A stretch of DNA of 64,000 bases from the NCBI RefSeq assembly GCF_013179285.1, contig NZ_WVNW01000003.1, forward strand, positions 1 to 64,000, written 5' to 3'. Shown here in pieces: positions 19,841 through 28,366 of this stretch; the stretch's first letter is position 1; the number at the start of each line of letters is the position of its first letter. A program made the position numbers and the translations under genes. The notes under the pieces were generated by a model. That model saw nothing but the letters and a program-made list of their open reading frames with translations. It was not told the DNA's origin and made no database searches. This DNA comes from Roseobacter sp. HKCCD6576-2 (GTDB lineage: Bacteria; Pseudomonadota; Alphaproteobacteria; Rhodobacterales; Rhodobacteraceae).

Positions 19841-20404
19841 CTATCGAAAAGCGATTTCTACCGTCGTGGCCGTATTGAGTATTGCCGGAAGGGAGAAGAC
19901 TTTGAGTATGGCTGTTCCATTGCCATGCGCCACGCGCCATTCGTCGACGTATCCGTCATCCCCCCAGTCCTCGATCTGTTCCCTTGTCGGAGTGACGTTG
20001 GAGAACCTAAACCCTCGATCATCGGTGGCGGTGAGCGCGGCTGCGGCAACAGCCTCAGGCGGGATATTGTACACAGTCAATTGGCAGGGGCCGAAGCGGT
20101 TATCATCTGCTGGCCACAACTCGATATTGTGGTCGTATACGCGGTGCACGAAAAATGGCGTATATGGCGTATAGTTGTGACGGCGTAGGTCAGCCCGATC
20201 CGCGCTTTCTGCGGTCATTGTATGAATTGTCTCCGCAGCTCGGCTTTGGTTGGGTAGGTTCGCCAGGCAAGCACGATCAAAATCCGCAAACATCGCTTGC
20301 AATGCCATCGGTTGGTCTGCCGCAGAATAATGGCGGGGTATGTTGGCACAGGCGGACAGAGCCGTCAGTGCGGTGCATGCAAAAGCTATCTTTAAAGAAC
20401 GCAT
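19841..20404 (-). CDS. Putative exported lipoprotein of unknown function
   Basis: This 187-residue protein has a short N-terminal signal sequence and a lipobox LSAC (residues 16-19), predicting lipid attachment at Cys19. The mature part is polar with no domain I recognise; it contains HNYTPYTPFFVHRVYDH and FGPCQLTVYNIPPE. An AGAGG ribosome site lies 8 bases before the ATG. Its base composition is lower in GC than the flanking atp and prs genes, and it sits with the lectin gene in a small accessory stretch. Confidence 0.65.
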   Translation of the reverse strand: MRSLKIAFACTALTALSACANIPRHYSAADQPMALQAMFADFDRACLANLPNQSRAAETIHTMTAESADRADLRRHNYTPYTPFFVHRVYDHNIELWPADDNRFGPCQLTVYNIPPEAVAAAALTATDDRGFRFSNVTPTREQIEDWGDDGYVDEWRVAHGNGTAILKVFSLPAILNTATTVEIAFR

Positions 20405-20444
20405 AATCTAAGCCTCTTTCTTAAGCGTCGATCCTTTAAAAAAC

Positions 20445-20482
20445 GGCGCCGCCCGCGCTGTTGCAGCAAGCGGGCGCCTTTT
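20445..20482. terminator. Strong bidirectional hairpin between lipoprotein and lectin genes
   Basis: The stem GCCCGC/GCGGGC (20451-20456 with 20470-20475) encloses an inner GCTG-TTG-CAGC stem. TTTT follows on the + strand, and TTTTTT follows on the minus strand (20438-20443). No + gene ends before it. On the minus strand it would end transcripts coming from prs through the lectin region. Confidence 0.7.
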
Positions 20483-20649
20483 GCATGTCTGAAGGTGAAT
20501 CAGGCCGAGTTCTATGAGGCAAAAGTGGTCATTGACATTGCCATGGTCCGAAACGGCTGAGGGGCCGCAACAACTCGGCCGATCTCGCGAGGTCTTCCTT
20601 CTGCCGTGCCGGGTGATAAGCTGTGGCCATATTACGAGCGGCAGGCAAC

Positions 20650-21000
20650 ATGCGACGTCTTCACAGCCATACCATCGGGATCGACCAAGGCTCGGAGATC
20701 CTGTTTTCGGATTTCGAGAATGGCGGACTCATGTGGTCTGGCGATGGCCCTCGCGAGGTGCGCCTGGCCGTCGCCTTTGCTACCGCCTACAAGAGCGCGC
20801 CGACCGTTCAGGTCTCCATCGGCATGTGGGACACAGACGGGAAAACCAACCAGCGCGCTGATCTGAGCGCGGAGGATATCACCCCTTCGGGGTTCGATAT
20901 CGTGTTCCGCACTTGGGGAGACAGCCGCATTGCGCGGGTCCGCGCCGACTGGATGGCCATCGGTGAGCTTCGCGATGATGATGAGTGGGAACTCTACTAA
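20650..21000 (+). CDS. H-type lectin domain protein
   Basis: This is a single-domain protein of 116 residues matching the H-type lectin pattern known from snail agglutinins and discoidin-type proteins. It has the N-terminal FSDFENGGLMWSGDGPREVR, then VAFATAYKSAPTVQVSIGMWD, GFDIVFRTWGDSRIARVRADWMAIG, and an acidic tail. The family binds GalNAc-type glycans as trimers. No signal peptide is visible. The start at 20650 is preceded by GGCAGG; an in-frame GTG at 20623 would add 9 residues. It stands alone, tail to tail with prs. Confidence 0.75.
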   Translation: MRRLHSHTIGIDQGSEILFSDFENGGLMWSGDGPREVRLAVAFATAYKSAPTVQVSIGMWDTDGKTNQRADLSAEDITPSGFDIVFRTWGDSRIARVRADWMAIGELRDDDEWELY

Positions 21001-21068
21001 TCGACGGCGAAGAATTGAAGACGCGAGGTTTTCGCACGGAAGTCTAGAGCATCCCGCGCTCCGCCCTC

Positions 21069-22097
21069 TCAGCGGCCCCACATGCCTTTCGGATAAAGCC
21101 CCTCATAAATCGGAACCAGTGTATCGGTGTCGAAGAGGGAGGAAACGCTTGTCCCGTTCCAGATATTCAGAATCGCCTGGGCAAACATCGGCGCGGTCGG
21201 AATTACCCGGATGTTTTTGCAGGCTTGGACCGGGGCGACCGCTTCGATCGTGTCGGTGATCACCAGGCTTTTCATCACCGATTTGGTGATCCGCTCCACC
21301 GCCGGGCCGCTCAGAACCCCATGCGTGATATAGGAATGCACCTCGGTTGCGCCGTGCTCCATCAACACCTCTGCGGCTTTGCAAAGCGTGCCTGCCGTGT
21401 CGCAGATATCGTCAACAATCAGGCATTTCTTCCCCCTCACATCGCCGATCACCGTCATCTCGGCGATCTCACCCGGCTTCTCGCGCCGTTTGTCGACGAT
21501 GGAGAGCGGCGCGCCGATCCGTTGCGCCAACTCACGGGCGCGACCCACGCCGCCCACATCGGGCGAGACCACCATCACATCATCCACCTTGCCTTTGAAC
21601 TGGTGCAGAATATCCAGCGCGAAGATTGGCGAGGCATAAAGGTTGTCCACCGGGATATCGAAGAAGCCTTGAATCTGTGCCGCGTGCAAATCCATCGTCA
21701 ACACCCGTTCGATCCCACCTTCGGCGATCAAGTTCGAGACCAGCTTGGCCGAGATCGGCGTCCGCGCCTTGGTGCGACGATCCTGACGGGCATAACCGAA
21801 GTAAGGGATCACGGCGGTGATCCGCGCGGCGGAGGACCGGCGCAGCGCATCGGCCATGATCAAAAGCTCCATCAGGTTGTCATTCGCCGGTTTCGAGGTC
21901 GGCTGGATGATGAACATATCCTCGCCGCGAACGTTCTCGTAGACCTCGACGAAGATCTCCTGGTCATTGAAGCGCTCGACCCGTGCATCGACCAACCCGA
22001 TCTGCATACCGCGATGCATCGACATCCGGCGGGCGATGGCCTCGGCCAGGCTGCGATTTGCGTTTCCAGAGATGATCTTGGGGTCGGTGGCAGGCAT
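21069..22097 (-). CDS. prs: Ribose-phosphate pyrophosphokinase
   Basis: This 342-residue enzyme makes PRPP from ribose 5-phosphate and ATP. It has an N-terminal [13 protein letters not shown] region, [10 protein letters not shown], the catalytic [12 protein letters not shown] loop, [18 protein letters not shown], and the PRPP-binding [12 protein letters not shown] and [12 protein letters not shown]. The ATG at 22097 follows an AGGGAC ribosome site by about 9 bases; an in-frame ATG 54 bases upstream lacks support. No terminator is visible directly after the stop. Confidence 0.97.
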   Translation of the reverse strand: MPATDPKIISGNANRSLAEAIARRMSMHRGMQIGLVDARVERFNDQEIFVEVYENVRGEDMFIIQPTSKPANDNLMELLIMADALRRSSAARITAVIPYFGYARQDRRTKARTPISAKLVSNLIAEGGIERVLTMDLHAAQIQGFFDIPVDNLYASPIFALDILHQFKGKVDDVMVVSPDVGGVGRARELAQRIGAPLSIVDKRREKPGEIAEMTVIGDVRGKKCLIVDDICDTAGTLCKAAEVLMEHGATEVHSYITHGVLSGPAVERITKSVMKSLVITDTIEAVAPVQACKNIRVIPTAPMFAQAILNIWNGTSVSSLFDTDTLVPIYEGLYPKGMWGR

Positions 22098-22203
22098 GTG
22101 AGCGATGTCCCTTGGTTCGGGCAGTTTCCCCGCCCGTTGATGCGTTGACACCCCCTAACATCGGTCTAGGCTCCGCGCAAAGCCTAAACCAGTGGAGAGA
22201 CAA

Positions 22204-22803
22204 ATGGCCCATATCGACTACTATTTCGCAACGATTTCGCCTTTCACCTACCTGTCCTCTGGCACTGTTGAGGAGATCGTCGCCAAACACGGCGCCACGA
22301 TCACTTACAAACCGCTCGACATCATGGGTCTCTTCGCCCGCACTGGGGGCGTGCCGCCGAAAGACCGTCATCCCTCGCGGCAGGCGTATCGCCTTGAGGA
22401 TATGGCGCGCCGGGCGAAGCGCTTGGGCCGTCCGCTGAACCCGCAACCGGCGTTTTGGCCGACCAACCCCGCGCCATCCTCCTATGCGTTGATCGCGGCG
22501 CAGAAGGCCGGCGGCGGCGATCTGGGGAAACTGATGTCGGAACTGACCAGTGCGGTTTGGGCGGGCGAAAAGAACATCGCCGAAGATGACGTGATCCGCG
22601 CCGCGCTCTCCGCCGCCGGGTTCGATCCGGCGCTGGCCGATAGCGGCATGCTGGAAGGGGCGGAGGAATACGCCCGCAACCTGGAAGATGCGGTGGCCAA
22701 CAATGTCTTCGGCGCGCCGTTTTTTGTCGTCGATGGCACGACACATTTCTGGGGCCAGGACCGGCTTGAGGATCTCGACCTCCATCTTGCCGGCGAACTG
22801 TGA
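22204..22803 (+). CDS. 2-hydroxychromene-2-carboxylate isomerase (DsbA-like/kappa GST family)
   Basis: This 199-residue thioredoxin-fold protein has the family N-terminus HIDYYFATISPFTYL; the Ser-Pro replaces the DsbA cysteines. The C-terminal NNVFGAPFFVVDGTTHFWGQDRL contains the cis-Pro motif. The family isomerises 2-hydroxychromene-2-carboxylate to a benzalpyruvate in aromatic degradation using glutathione, but many members have unknown substrates and no aromatic pathway is nearby. GGAGAG lies just upstream. Its stop overlaps the GTG of the next hydrolase gene by 4 bases. Confidence 0.88.
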   Translation: MAHIDYYFATISPFTYLSSGTVEEIVAKHGATITYKPLDIMGLFARTGGVPPKDRHPSRQAYRLEDMARRAKRLGRPLNPQPAFWPTNPAPSSYALIAAQKAGGGDLGKLMSELTSAVWAGEKNIAEDDVIRAALSAAGFDPALADSGMLEGAEEYARNLEDAVANNVFGAPFFVVDGTTHFWGQDRLEDLDLHLAGEL

Positions 22804-23573
22804 CGCCCGGCCTTCGCACCTGGGGGCAGGGGGCGGAACCTGCCCTTCTACTGCATTGCTCCTTGGCCCATTCCGGGGCTTGGGATGGTGTGGCCAAGGC
22901 ACTTTCCGACATCCTGACCATGACCGCCCCCGACCTGGCCGGTCATGGCCGGGGGCCGGATTGGGACCGGGATCAAGACTTCCATGATCAGAACACCGAT
23001 CTCGCGCAGAGCCTCCTGCCTGATCAGCCGTGCCATCTGATCGGTCATAGTTTTGGGGCCACGGTTGCTTTGCGCCTCGCCGAGAGGCAGCCTGACCGAG
23101 TGAAAACGCTGACGTTGATCGAGCCGGTGTTGTTTGCCGCGGCGCCGGACGCCTACAGGCGGAACATAAGCCCCTCGGCCAATGCCGAGCGTGCGGCGCT
23201 TCGGGAGGGCGGTGATCTGGCGGAAGCCGCCCGGGCGTTTCTGGCCAATTGGGGCAACGGCACGCCCTATGGCGCGCTCCCGCCCGCGCAGCAGTGCTAT
23301 ATGTCCGAGCGGATGCCGCTGATCGCGGCGAGCTATCCGGCCCTGCACGAGGATCGCGCCGGTTTGGTGCCCGGGCTGTCGCGGGTGACGATGCCCACGC
23401 TCCTGATATCTGGCGGCGCCTCACCGCCGGTGGTGGGGGCCATCCTCGACCGTCTGGAAGACGGCATTGCCCAAACCCACCGGGCGGAAATTGCGGGGGC
23501 GGCGCATATGTTGCCGATCACCCATCCAACAGAGGTCGCCGCCGACATCCGCACCTTTATCGAAGCCGTCTAA
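22800..23573 (+). CDS. Alpha/beta fold hydrolase
   Basis: This 257-residue hydrolase has the nucleophile elbow HLIGHSFGATVAL (Ser at about residue 84), a HCSLAHSGAWDGVA oxyanion segment and a C-terminal histidine in GAAHMLPITHP. The family hydrolyses esters, amides or C-C bonds; the substrate is unknown. It starts with GTG overlapping the preceding isomerase stop (GTGA), so the two are coupled. It ends tail to tail with the aldolase gene, sharing 4 bases. Confidence 0.88.
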   Translation: MTPGLRTWGQGAEPALLLHCSLAHSGAWDGVAKALSDILTMTAPDLAGHGRGPDWDRDQDFHDQNTDLAQSLLPDQPCHLIGHSFGATVALRLAERQPDRVKTLTLIEPVLFAAAPDAYRRNISPSANAERAALREGGDLAEAARAFLANWGNGTPYGALPPAQQCYMSERMPLIAASYPALHEDRAGLVPGLSRVTMPTLLISGGASPPVVGAILDRLEDGIAQTHRAEIAGAAHMLPITHPTEVAADIRTFIEAV

Positions 23574-24625
23574 GCGCCTCGAAGCAACTCCAAAAGCGCT
23601 TGGACTCTCTCGGAACTGCAGGACCAGTCACACACCAGACGGCAGCGGATCAATGTGTCATCCGGCCCCTCAAGCGCGGTGTCCTCGCCAAAGAGATAAT
23701 ACTCTGCACCGGCTGCCTTTGCGCGCCGATGGGCGGCGCGGGGCAGGTCGGCGAAGACGATATTGGCCTCCGGTGGATAGGCGAGTTCCGCGCCCGGAAC
23801 CTCCCGCAATCCCTCGGCCAGATCCGCACAGGCGCGATTGGCGGCCTCGGCCAACCGACACCAGAGGCCGTCCTCGACATACGCCGCCATTTGCGCCGAG
23901 AGATACCGGTGTTTCGAGGACAGATGCCCGCCGCGCTTCCGGCGCAACTCGAACTCCCAAGCCTGGGCCGGGTCGAAGAAAATCACCGCCTCCACCCCTG
24001 GGCAGCCGTTCTTGGTGCCGCCAAAACTCACCGCATCAATGCCCGCTTTCCAGGTCATCTCCGCCGGGCTACAGCCAAGGGCCGCGCAGGCATTGGCAAA
24101 CCGGGCCCCGTCGAGATGGGTTGGCAATCCAAAGGCCTTGGCCACATCCGTCAAGGCTTTGATCTCGCTGAGAGAATAGACGGTTCCGGCTTCGGTTGCC
24201 TGGGTCAGGGACACCGGTCCGCGCTGTGCCGAATGGACGTCCTCCTGCGCCGTTCCGGCGATCGCTTGCCGCAGGGTTTCGGGCGTCATCCTGCCATGCG
24301 CGCCGGGGACGAGGGATAGTTTTGCCCCGTTTGAGAAAAACTCCGGCGCGCCGCATTCATCGACCGCGATATGAGCCTCTTCGTGGCAGTAGATCGCCTG
24401 CCAAGGCTTCGTCATCAGCGCCAGGGCCAGCGCATTGGCCGCCGTTCCGGTGCCGACCAGATGCACCGAAGCCTCCGGGGCCTCGAACAGCGCGCGAACC
24501 GCCTCAACCGCACGCGCTGTAATCGGGTCATTGCCATAGGGCATCGCATAACCCTCATTGGCGGCAATCAGGGCGGCCATTATCTCCGGCGCGGCAGGTC
24601 CGGCATTGTCAGAGGCGAAATTCAT
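23570..24625 (-). CDS. ltaE: Low-specificity L-threonine aldolase family protein
   Basis: This 351-residue fold-type I PLP enzyme has an N-terminal NFASDNAGPAAPEIM and YGNDPITARA, the substrate-side HEEAHIAVDECGAPEFF, and the PLP-lysine segment AVSFGGTKNG. Family enzymes cleave L-threonine or other beta-hydroxy amino acids to glycine and an aldehyde. It is last of three minus-strand genes (ribF, YcgN-type, this) joined by 4-base ATGA overlaps. Confidence 0.9.
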   Translation of the reverse strand: MNFASDNAGPAAPEIMAALIAANEGYAMPYGNDPITARAVEAVRALFEAPEASVHLVGTGTAANALALALMTKPWQAIYCHEEAHIAVDECGAPEFFSNGAKLSLVPGAHGRMTPETLRQAIAGTAQEDVHSAQRGPVSLTQATEAGTVYSLSEIKALTDVAKAFGLPTHLDGARFANACAALGCSPAEMTWKAGIDAVSFGGTKNGCPGVEAVIFFDPAQAWEFELRRKRGGHLSSKHRYLSAQMAAYVEDGLWCRLAEAANRACADLAEGLREVPGAELAYPPEANIVFADLPRAAHRRAKAAGAEYYLFGEDTALEGPDDTLIRCRLVCDWSCSSERVQALLELLRGA

Positions 24626-25068
24626 GCGCCTGGCTCCTCGATAATATACTCTTCCCACTCGTCTTCGGGGATTTCGAATTCCGGCACCGTGAGCCCGCGC
24701 ATCGAGACGCCCGCCTCATGCACGGTCTCGGGACTGCCAGAGATCAGATGATGCCACCAAAACAACGGCTTACCCTCGTGCAGCAAGCGATAGGCGCAGG
24801 TCTCGGGCATGAAATAGGCCACATCGCCCATGGTCTCCGGCGTCAGTTGGATGCACTCCGGCACCAAGGTTTTGCGGATCCCGTATTGGCCGCAGCGGCA
24901 TGTGGAATCGTCCAAGAGCCGACACGCCACCCGGGTCAGCGCGACCTCGCCGGTATCCTCGTCTTCAAGCTTGTTCAGGCAGCATTTTCCGCAGCCGTCG
25001 CAAAGCGCCTCCCACTCTTCGGAGGTCATCTTGCGCATCTGCACCCGTTCCCAGAACCGTTCTCTCAT
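24622..25068 (-). CDS. YcgN family cysteine cluster protein
   Basis: This 148-residue protein of the UPF0260/YcgN family has the cysteine cluster CDGCGKCCLNKLEDEDTG near residues 23-40 and further Cys in ACRLLDDSTCRCGQY, VPECIQL and ETCAYRLL. The arrangement suggests a metal or Fe-S site, although the family function is unknown. It overlaps ribF upstream and the threonine aldolase gene downstream by 4 bases each. Confidence 0.92.
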   Translation of the reverse strand: MRERFWERVQMRKMTSEEWEALCDGCGKCCLNKLEDEDTGEVALTRVACRLLDDSTCRCGQYGIRKTLVPECIQLTPETMGDVAYFMPETCAYRLLHEGKPLFWWHHLISGSPETVHEAGVSMRGLTVPEFEIPEDEWEEYIIEEPGA

Positions 25069-25991
25069 AGGGCGGCCAAAATGGCGCGGGCTTGGGCGCT
25101 GTCGGCATCCATTTGGGTGATCAACTTGTCAATTCCGTCGAATTTCACCTCGGGGCGGAGATAGTCGATCAGCCCAACCGACAGATCAGCGCCATAGAGA
25201 TCGCCAGTGAAATCAAAGAGATAGGTCTCCAGGTTTGGCTCTTGCCCGCCAAACATTGGGCGTACGCCAAGCGAGGCGACGCCGTGATAGGTGCCTTGAT
25301 GCGCCCCGGTCAGCACATCGACCAGCACCGCATAGACGCCCAGCTTGGGCACATGCAGATTGGCGAGCGACATGTTCGCCGTGGGGTAGCCCAATTCGCG
25401 GCCCCGTTTTTCGCCATGCAGAACCGGGCCTTCGATCCGGTGCCAATGGCCCAACATCGCGGCGGCATCGCGCGGGCGCCCCTCGCTCAGCGCGTTGCGG
25501 ATATTGGTGGAGGAGACCGCGCCGAGATCGCCTTGCATGATCTCCGCGATGGTCACCTCGAACCCATACCGTGCGCCGAAATCCAGCAATGATTGGGTCG
25601 TTCCCTTGCGCCCTCTGCCAAAACAGAAATCCGCACCCACCACCACATGCGCCAGGCCCAAGCCTTCGGCCAGCACGTCGCGGGCAAACTCTTCCGCCTC
25701 CAGGCCTGACAGCGCATGGTTGAACGCCAGTTCATAAAGAAGGTCAACGCCGAGCTTTTCCAGCCGATGCGCACGGGCTTCGGCATTCATCAGACGGAAG
25801 GAGGGGCCGTTGCTTGCGAAGAACTCGCGCGGGTGTGGCTCAAAGGTCAGGATGCCCAGAGGGGCGTCATGGGCGCGCGCGATGTCGATCACATGTTGAT
25901 GGCCCAGATGCACACCGTCGAAATTGCCGATGGCGACGCTGGCACCCCGATCTTCGGCAGAGACATATTGATAATCGCGCACGGTCCGCAT
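25065..25991 (-). CDS. ribF: Bifunctional riboflavin kinase/FAD synthetase
   Basis: This 308-residue protein has an N-terminal nucleotidyltransferase domain with VAIGNFDGVHLGHQHVI (about 18-34) and VVGADFCFGRGRKG, and a C-terminal riboflavin kinase domain with GREPLGYPTAN-like GRELGYPTANMS. It phosphorylates riboflavin to FMN and adenylates FMN to FAD. The ATG at 25991 gives the family start MRTVRDYQ; 12 additional in-frame residues upstream are unlikely. It is first gene of the ribF/ycgN/ltaE operon. Confidence 0.96.
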   Translation of the reverse strand: MRTVRDYQYVSAEDRGASVAIGNFDGVHLGHQHVIDIARAHDAPLGILTFEPHPREFFASNGPSFRLMNAEARAHRLEKLGVDLLYELAFNHALSGLEAEEFARDVLAEGLGLAHVVVGADFCFGRGRKGTTQSLLDFGARYGFEVTIAEIMQGDLGAVSSTNIRNALSEGRPRDAAAMLGHWHRIEGPVLHGEKRGRELGYPTANMSLANLHVPKLGVYAVLVDVLTGAHQGTYHGVASLGVRPMFGGQEPNLETYLFDFTGDLYGADLSVGLIDYLRPEVKFDGIDKLITQMDADSAQARAILAAL

Positions 25992-26056
25992 GGGGACCGA
26001 ATTAGCCGGGCCGCGCGGGAAGGGCAAGCCGGGCTGGTTAACCGGAAATGAATTAC

Positions 26057-26082
26057 AAAAAACTCCGGATCGCCGGATTTTT
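26057..26082 (-). terminator. Terminator after the MaoC gene
   Basis: The short stem TCCGG/CCGGA (26064-26068 with 26073-26077) has a 4-base loop, with A-tracts on the left and T-tracts on the right. On the minus strand it reads into six Ts, 11 bases past the MaoC stop. Confidence 0.75.
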
Positions 26083-26093
26083 GTAACCTATCC

Positions 26094-26537
26094 TCAGTCG
26101 AATTTCCGCGAGGGGGCCAGCACCACGGCCTCGCCTTTCAGCACCACCCGGCCATCGACGGCGCAATGGGTGTCCATCGTCACTCGGCGCTTGCCGAAAT
26201 CGATATCGGTGACCTGCACTTCGGCGCGCACCATGTCGCCGGGGCGGACGGGGGCCACAAACTTCAGGCTCTGGCCGAGATAGACCGTGCCATGGCCGGG
26301 CAATTGCTCGCCAATCACCGCCGAGATCAGGCCCGCGGTCAGCATGCCATGGGCGATCCGGCCTTCGAAGATCGTATCTTGGGCGTAGTCGTCATCCAGA
26401 TGCACGGGGTTATGATCGGTGGAGACTTCGGCAAACAGCTCGATATCGCGATCCGTCACCTGTTTCGTCAGATGCCGGGTCATCCCGATCTCGATATCTT
26501 CTATACAAATCGTTCCGCGTGGCATGTTGTCGAGCAT
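26094..26537 (-). CDS. MaoC family dehydratase
   Basis: This 147-residue hot-dog-fold protein has the R-hydratase signature DHNPVHLDDDYAQ followed by GRIAHGMLTAGLISAVIG. The Asp and His are the catalytic pair of (R)-specific enoyl-CoA hydratases. The likely role is hydration of an enoyl-CoA. The ATG at 26537 has GGGA about 7 bases upstream; ATGs at 26558 and 26525 are alternatives. Upstream lies a cluster of short inverted repeats that may be its operator region. Confidence 0.88.
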   Translation of the reverse strand: MLDNMPRGTICIEDIEIGMTRHLTKQVTDRDIELFAEVSTDHNPVHLDDDYAQDTIFEGRIAHGMLTAGLISAVIGEQLPGHGTVYLGQSLKFVAPVRPGDMVRAEVQVTDIDFGKRRVTMDTHCAVDGRVVLKGEAVVLAPSRKFD

Positions 26538-26587
26538 GGCGTCATTCCCATCTTCCATGCGGGCTGCATAGCGCAAAGATCAGAATG

Positions 26588-26646
26588 CTGCAATGCAGAA
26601 GTAACAAAATGCCAATACAGCCGCTGTATATCGCAACTATATTGCG
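26588..26646. promoter_or_regulatory. Cluster of inverted repeats upstream of the MaoC gene
   Basis: Three perfect inverted repeats occur within 59 bases: CTGCA-A-TGCAG (26588-26598), ATACAGC-C-GCTGTAT (26615-26629) and CGCAA-CTATA-TTGCG (26632-26646). They lie 50-110 bases before the MaoC start, where a promoter and operator are expected. Confidence 0.45.
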
Positions 26647-26652
26647 TATAGA

Positions 26653-27525
26653 TCAGCGAAGATAACCAATGGAATAGGTGCTGCCAATCTGCGCCTCGGC
26701 CAAGAAAGCCTCAAGTTTCTCGGGGGTTGGCTGGCGATCCGTGCCGGTTTCCACCCGCGCCAACCCGCCGGTGATGAACAGCGTGTCGATATTCTCCCCC
26801 ATCCCGCCAAGGATGTCGGTGCGGATGCCATCGCCGATCGCCAGGATGCGTTCATCGGGGGTGGCTTTGCCGATCTGCTCCAACCGGCGGCGGGCAAGGT
26901 CGTAGATCGGCGGATGCGGTTTGCCGAAATAGAGGCTCTCGCCCCCCATCTCGGTATAAAGCTGCGCCAAGGCACCGGCGCACCATTCACGGGTCTCGCC
27001 GCGATCCACAACGATATCGGGATTGGCGCAGAGCAGTTTCAGCCCTTTGGTCTTGGCATAGAGGAAATCGGGCCGGTTCACGTCGGGGTCGGCCTGGGCA
27101 TCAAACGGACCGGTGCAGACGATCCCCTCAGCCTCGGCCAGCGGGACTTGCGTGATACTCACCGCGTTTTCGATCAACTCCATCGGTGCGAAAAACGTCT
27201 GATCGCGATCTTCGCCAATGAAATAGACCTTTTCGCCCACGGCACCGCGCCACATCGCGGCGCGGGCACTGTCGCCGGAGGTGGCAATCACGTCCCAGGC
27301 GTCCTGGGGCACGCCCAGCTTTTCGACCTGTTTTTCCACCCCGGCGCGCGGGCGCGGCGCGTTGGTCAGCAGCACGACGGTGCCACCTTGGGCGCGATAG
27401 GCCTGCAGCGCGGCGACGGCGGCGGGGAAGGCCTGGATGCCGTCATGGACACAGCCCCAGAGATCGCAAAACAGCGCATCATAGCGGGGGGAAATCTCGG
27501 AAAGCTGCTCGATAATCTGGGTCAT
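26653..27525 (-). CDS. HAD superfamily hydrolase, TIGR01459 type
   Basis: This 290-residue HAD-IIA phosphatase-like protein has motif I FCDLWGCVHDG (about 19-29), motif II LLTNAPRP, the lysine region YFGKPHPPIYDLA and motif IV ILAIGDGIRTD. The W in place of the second Asp of motif I is normal for the TIGR01459 group. It resembles NagD-type sugar-phosphate phosphatases; the substrate is unknown. It is divergent from the methyltransferase-family gene at 27701, with a 22-bp palindrome between them. Confidence 0.9.
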   Translation of the reverse strand: MTQIIEQLSEISPRYDALFCDLWGCVHDGIQAFPAAVAALQAYRAQGGTVVLLTNAPRPRAGVEKQVEKLGVPQDAWDVIATSGDSARAAMWRGAVGEKVYFIGEDRDQTFFAPMELIENAVSITQVPLAEAEGIVCTGPFDAQADPDVNRPDFLYAKTKGLKLLCANPDIVVDRGETREWCAGALAQLYTEMGGESLYFGKPHPPIYDLARRRLEQIGKATPDERILAIGDGIRTDILGGMGENIDTLFITGGLARVETGTDRQPTPEKLEAFLAEAQIGSTYSIGYLR

Positions 27526-27605
27526 GGGGGCCTCTTGCGCGGGTTGGCCCTCCTTAGGATGGATTGTCGAACGGGGCCAGCCCCACCCATTGCCATGCGA
27601 CGAAA

Positions 27606-27627
27606 GATGTTTTCATATGAAAACATC
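27606..27627. promoter_or_regulatory. Perfect 22-bp palindrome in divergent promoter
   Basis: The half-site GATGTTTTCAT is followed directly by its exact reverse complement, giving a 22-bp dyad centred in the 175-base region between the HAD gene (minus) and the methyltransferase-family gene (plus). There is no T-run or coding frame, so an operator for a dimeric regulator fits better than a terminator. Confidence 0.6.
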
Positions 27628-27700
27628 CAGAAGAGTGTTGCGCCCTTGTCATGTGGGTTTGCGACGGTGGCGGCCAATGTGAGATTGGGGAACTGAGACC

Positions 27701-28300
27701 ATGTATCTGGTGGAGTTTGGAGCCTTGGTTGTGGCGGCACTGGCCGGGGCGGCGCTGTGCTTGTTGTTGCTGCGCAATCTGGTCCGACCGGAGATTGGGT
27801 TCTGGCCCGCCGCGAGTGATCGGCAGAAGGCCCTTGCGCTCGTGCTCTTCCGGGTGTTTTGCGCGGCCATGGTGGTGGAGGCGGGGCTGATGCTTTGGCT
27901 GCATGGATTTGGCAACTGGTCGCGCTATGCCATTGGCGTGCCGATTATGGTCGGTGCCTATGCCATGTCGCTCTGGGCCTACAAACATCTGGGCAAAGAA
28001 AACACCTATTTCGCGACGGGCGGATTGGTGACCGGCGGGGTCTATGCGTATTCGCGGAACCCTGGCTATGTCGCGTCGCTGGCGGCGGCGCTTGGGCTGG
28101 CGGTGGTTGCCGGGTCTTGGAGCGTGTTGGCTTTGGCGGGTGGTTTGTTCTTGATCTATTTTCTCTTCGCGCTGAACGAAGAGCGATGGCTCCGGCAAGG
28201 CTATGGCCACGCCTTTATCGAATATATGCGACAGACGCCGCGTTTTTTGGATTTGCGGAGCTTGGAGCGGGCGCGAGAGGAGCTCTTGGCGCGCCTCTGA
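27701..28300 (+). CDS. Isoprenylcysteine methyltransferase/phospholipid methyltransferase family membrane protein
   Basis: This 199-residue integral membrane protein has about five hydrophobic segments. Near the C-terminus it has TGGVYAYSRNPGYVASL and LNEERWLRQGYGHAFIEYM, the SAM-binding signature region of ICMT/PEMT-like enzymes. It probably methylates a lipid or lipid-like substrate in the inner membrane; the exact substrate is unknown. It ends convergent with the nucleotidase gene, with a GC-rich hairpin between. Confidence 0.82.
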   Translation: MYLVEFGALVVAALAGAALCLLLLRNLVRPEIGFWPAASDRQKALALVLFRVFCAAMVVEAGLMLWLHGFGNWSRYAIGVPIMVGAYAMSLWAYKHLGKENTYFATGGLVTGGVYAYSRNPGYVASLAAALGLAVVAGSWSVLALAGGLFLIYFLFALNEERWLRQGYGHAFIEYMRQTPRFLDLRSLERAREELLARL

Positions 28301-28330
28301 GCGGCGTTACCGGATGCGCGGGTGGTCAGA

Positions 28331-28356
28331 CGGCGGCCCCCATTGCTGAGCCGCCG
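28331..28356. terminator. Hairpin between convergent genes
   Basis: A CGGCGGC/GCCGCCG inverted repeat (28331-28337 with 28350-28356) lies between two convergent stops. There is no T-run, so its terminator role is only suggested by position. Confidence 0.4.
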
Positions 28357-28366
28357 CCCCGACTGA

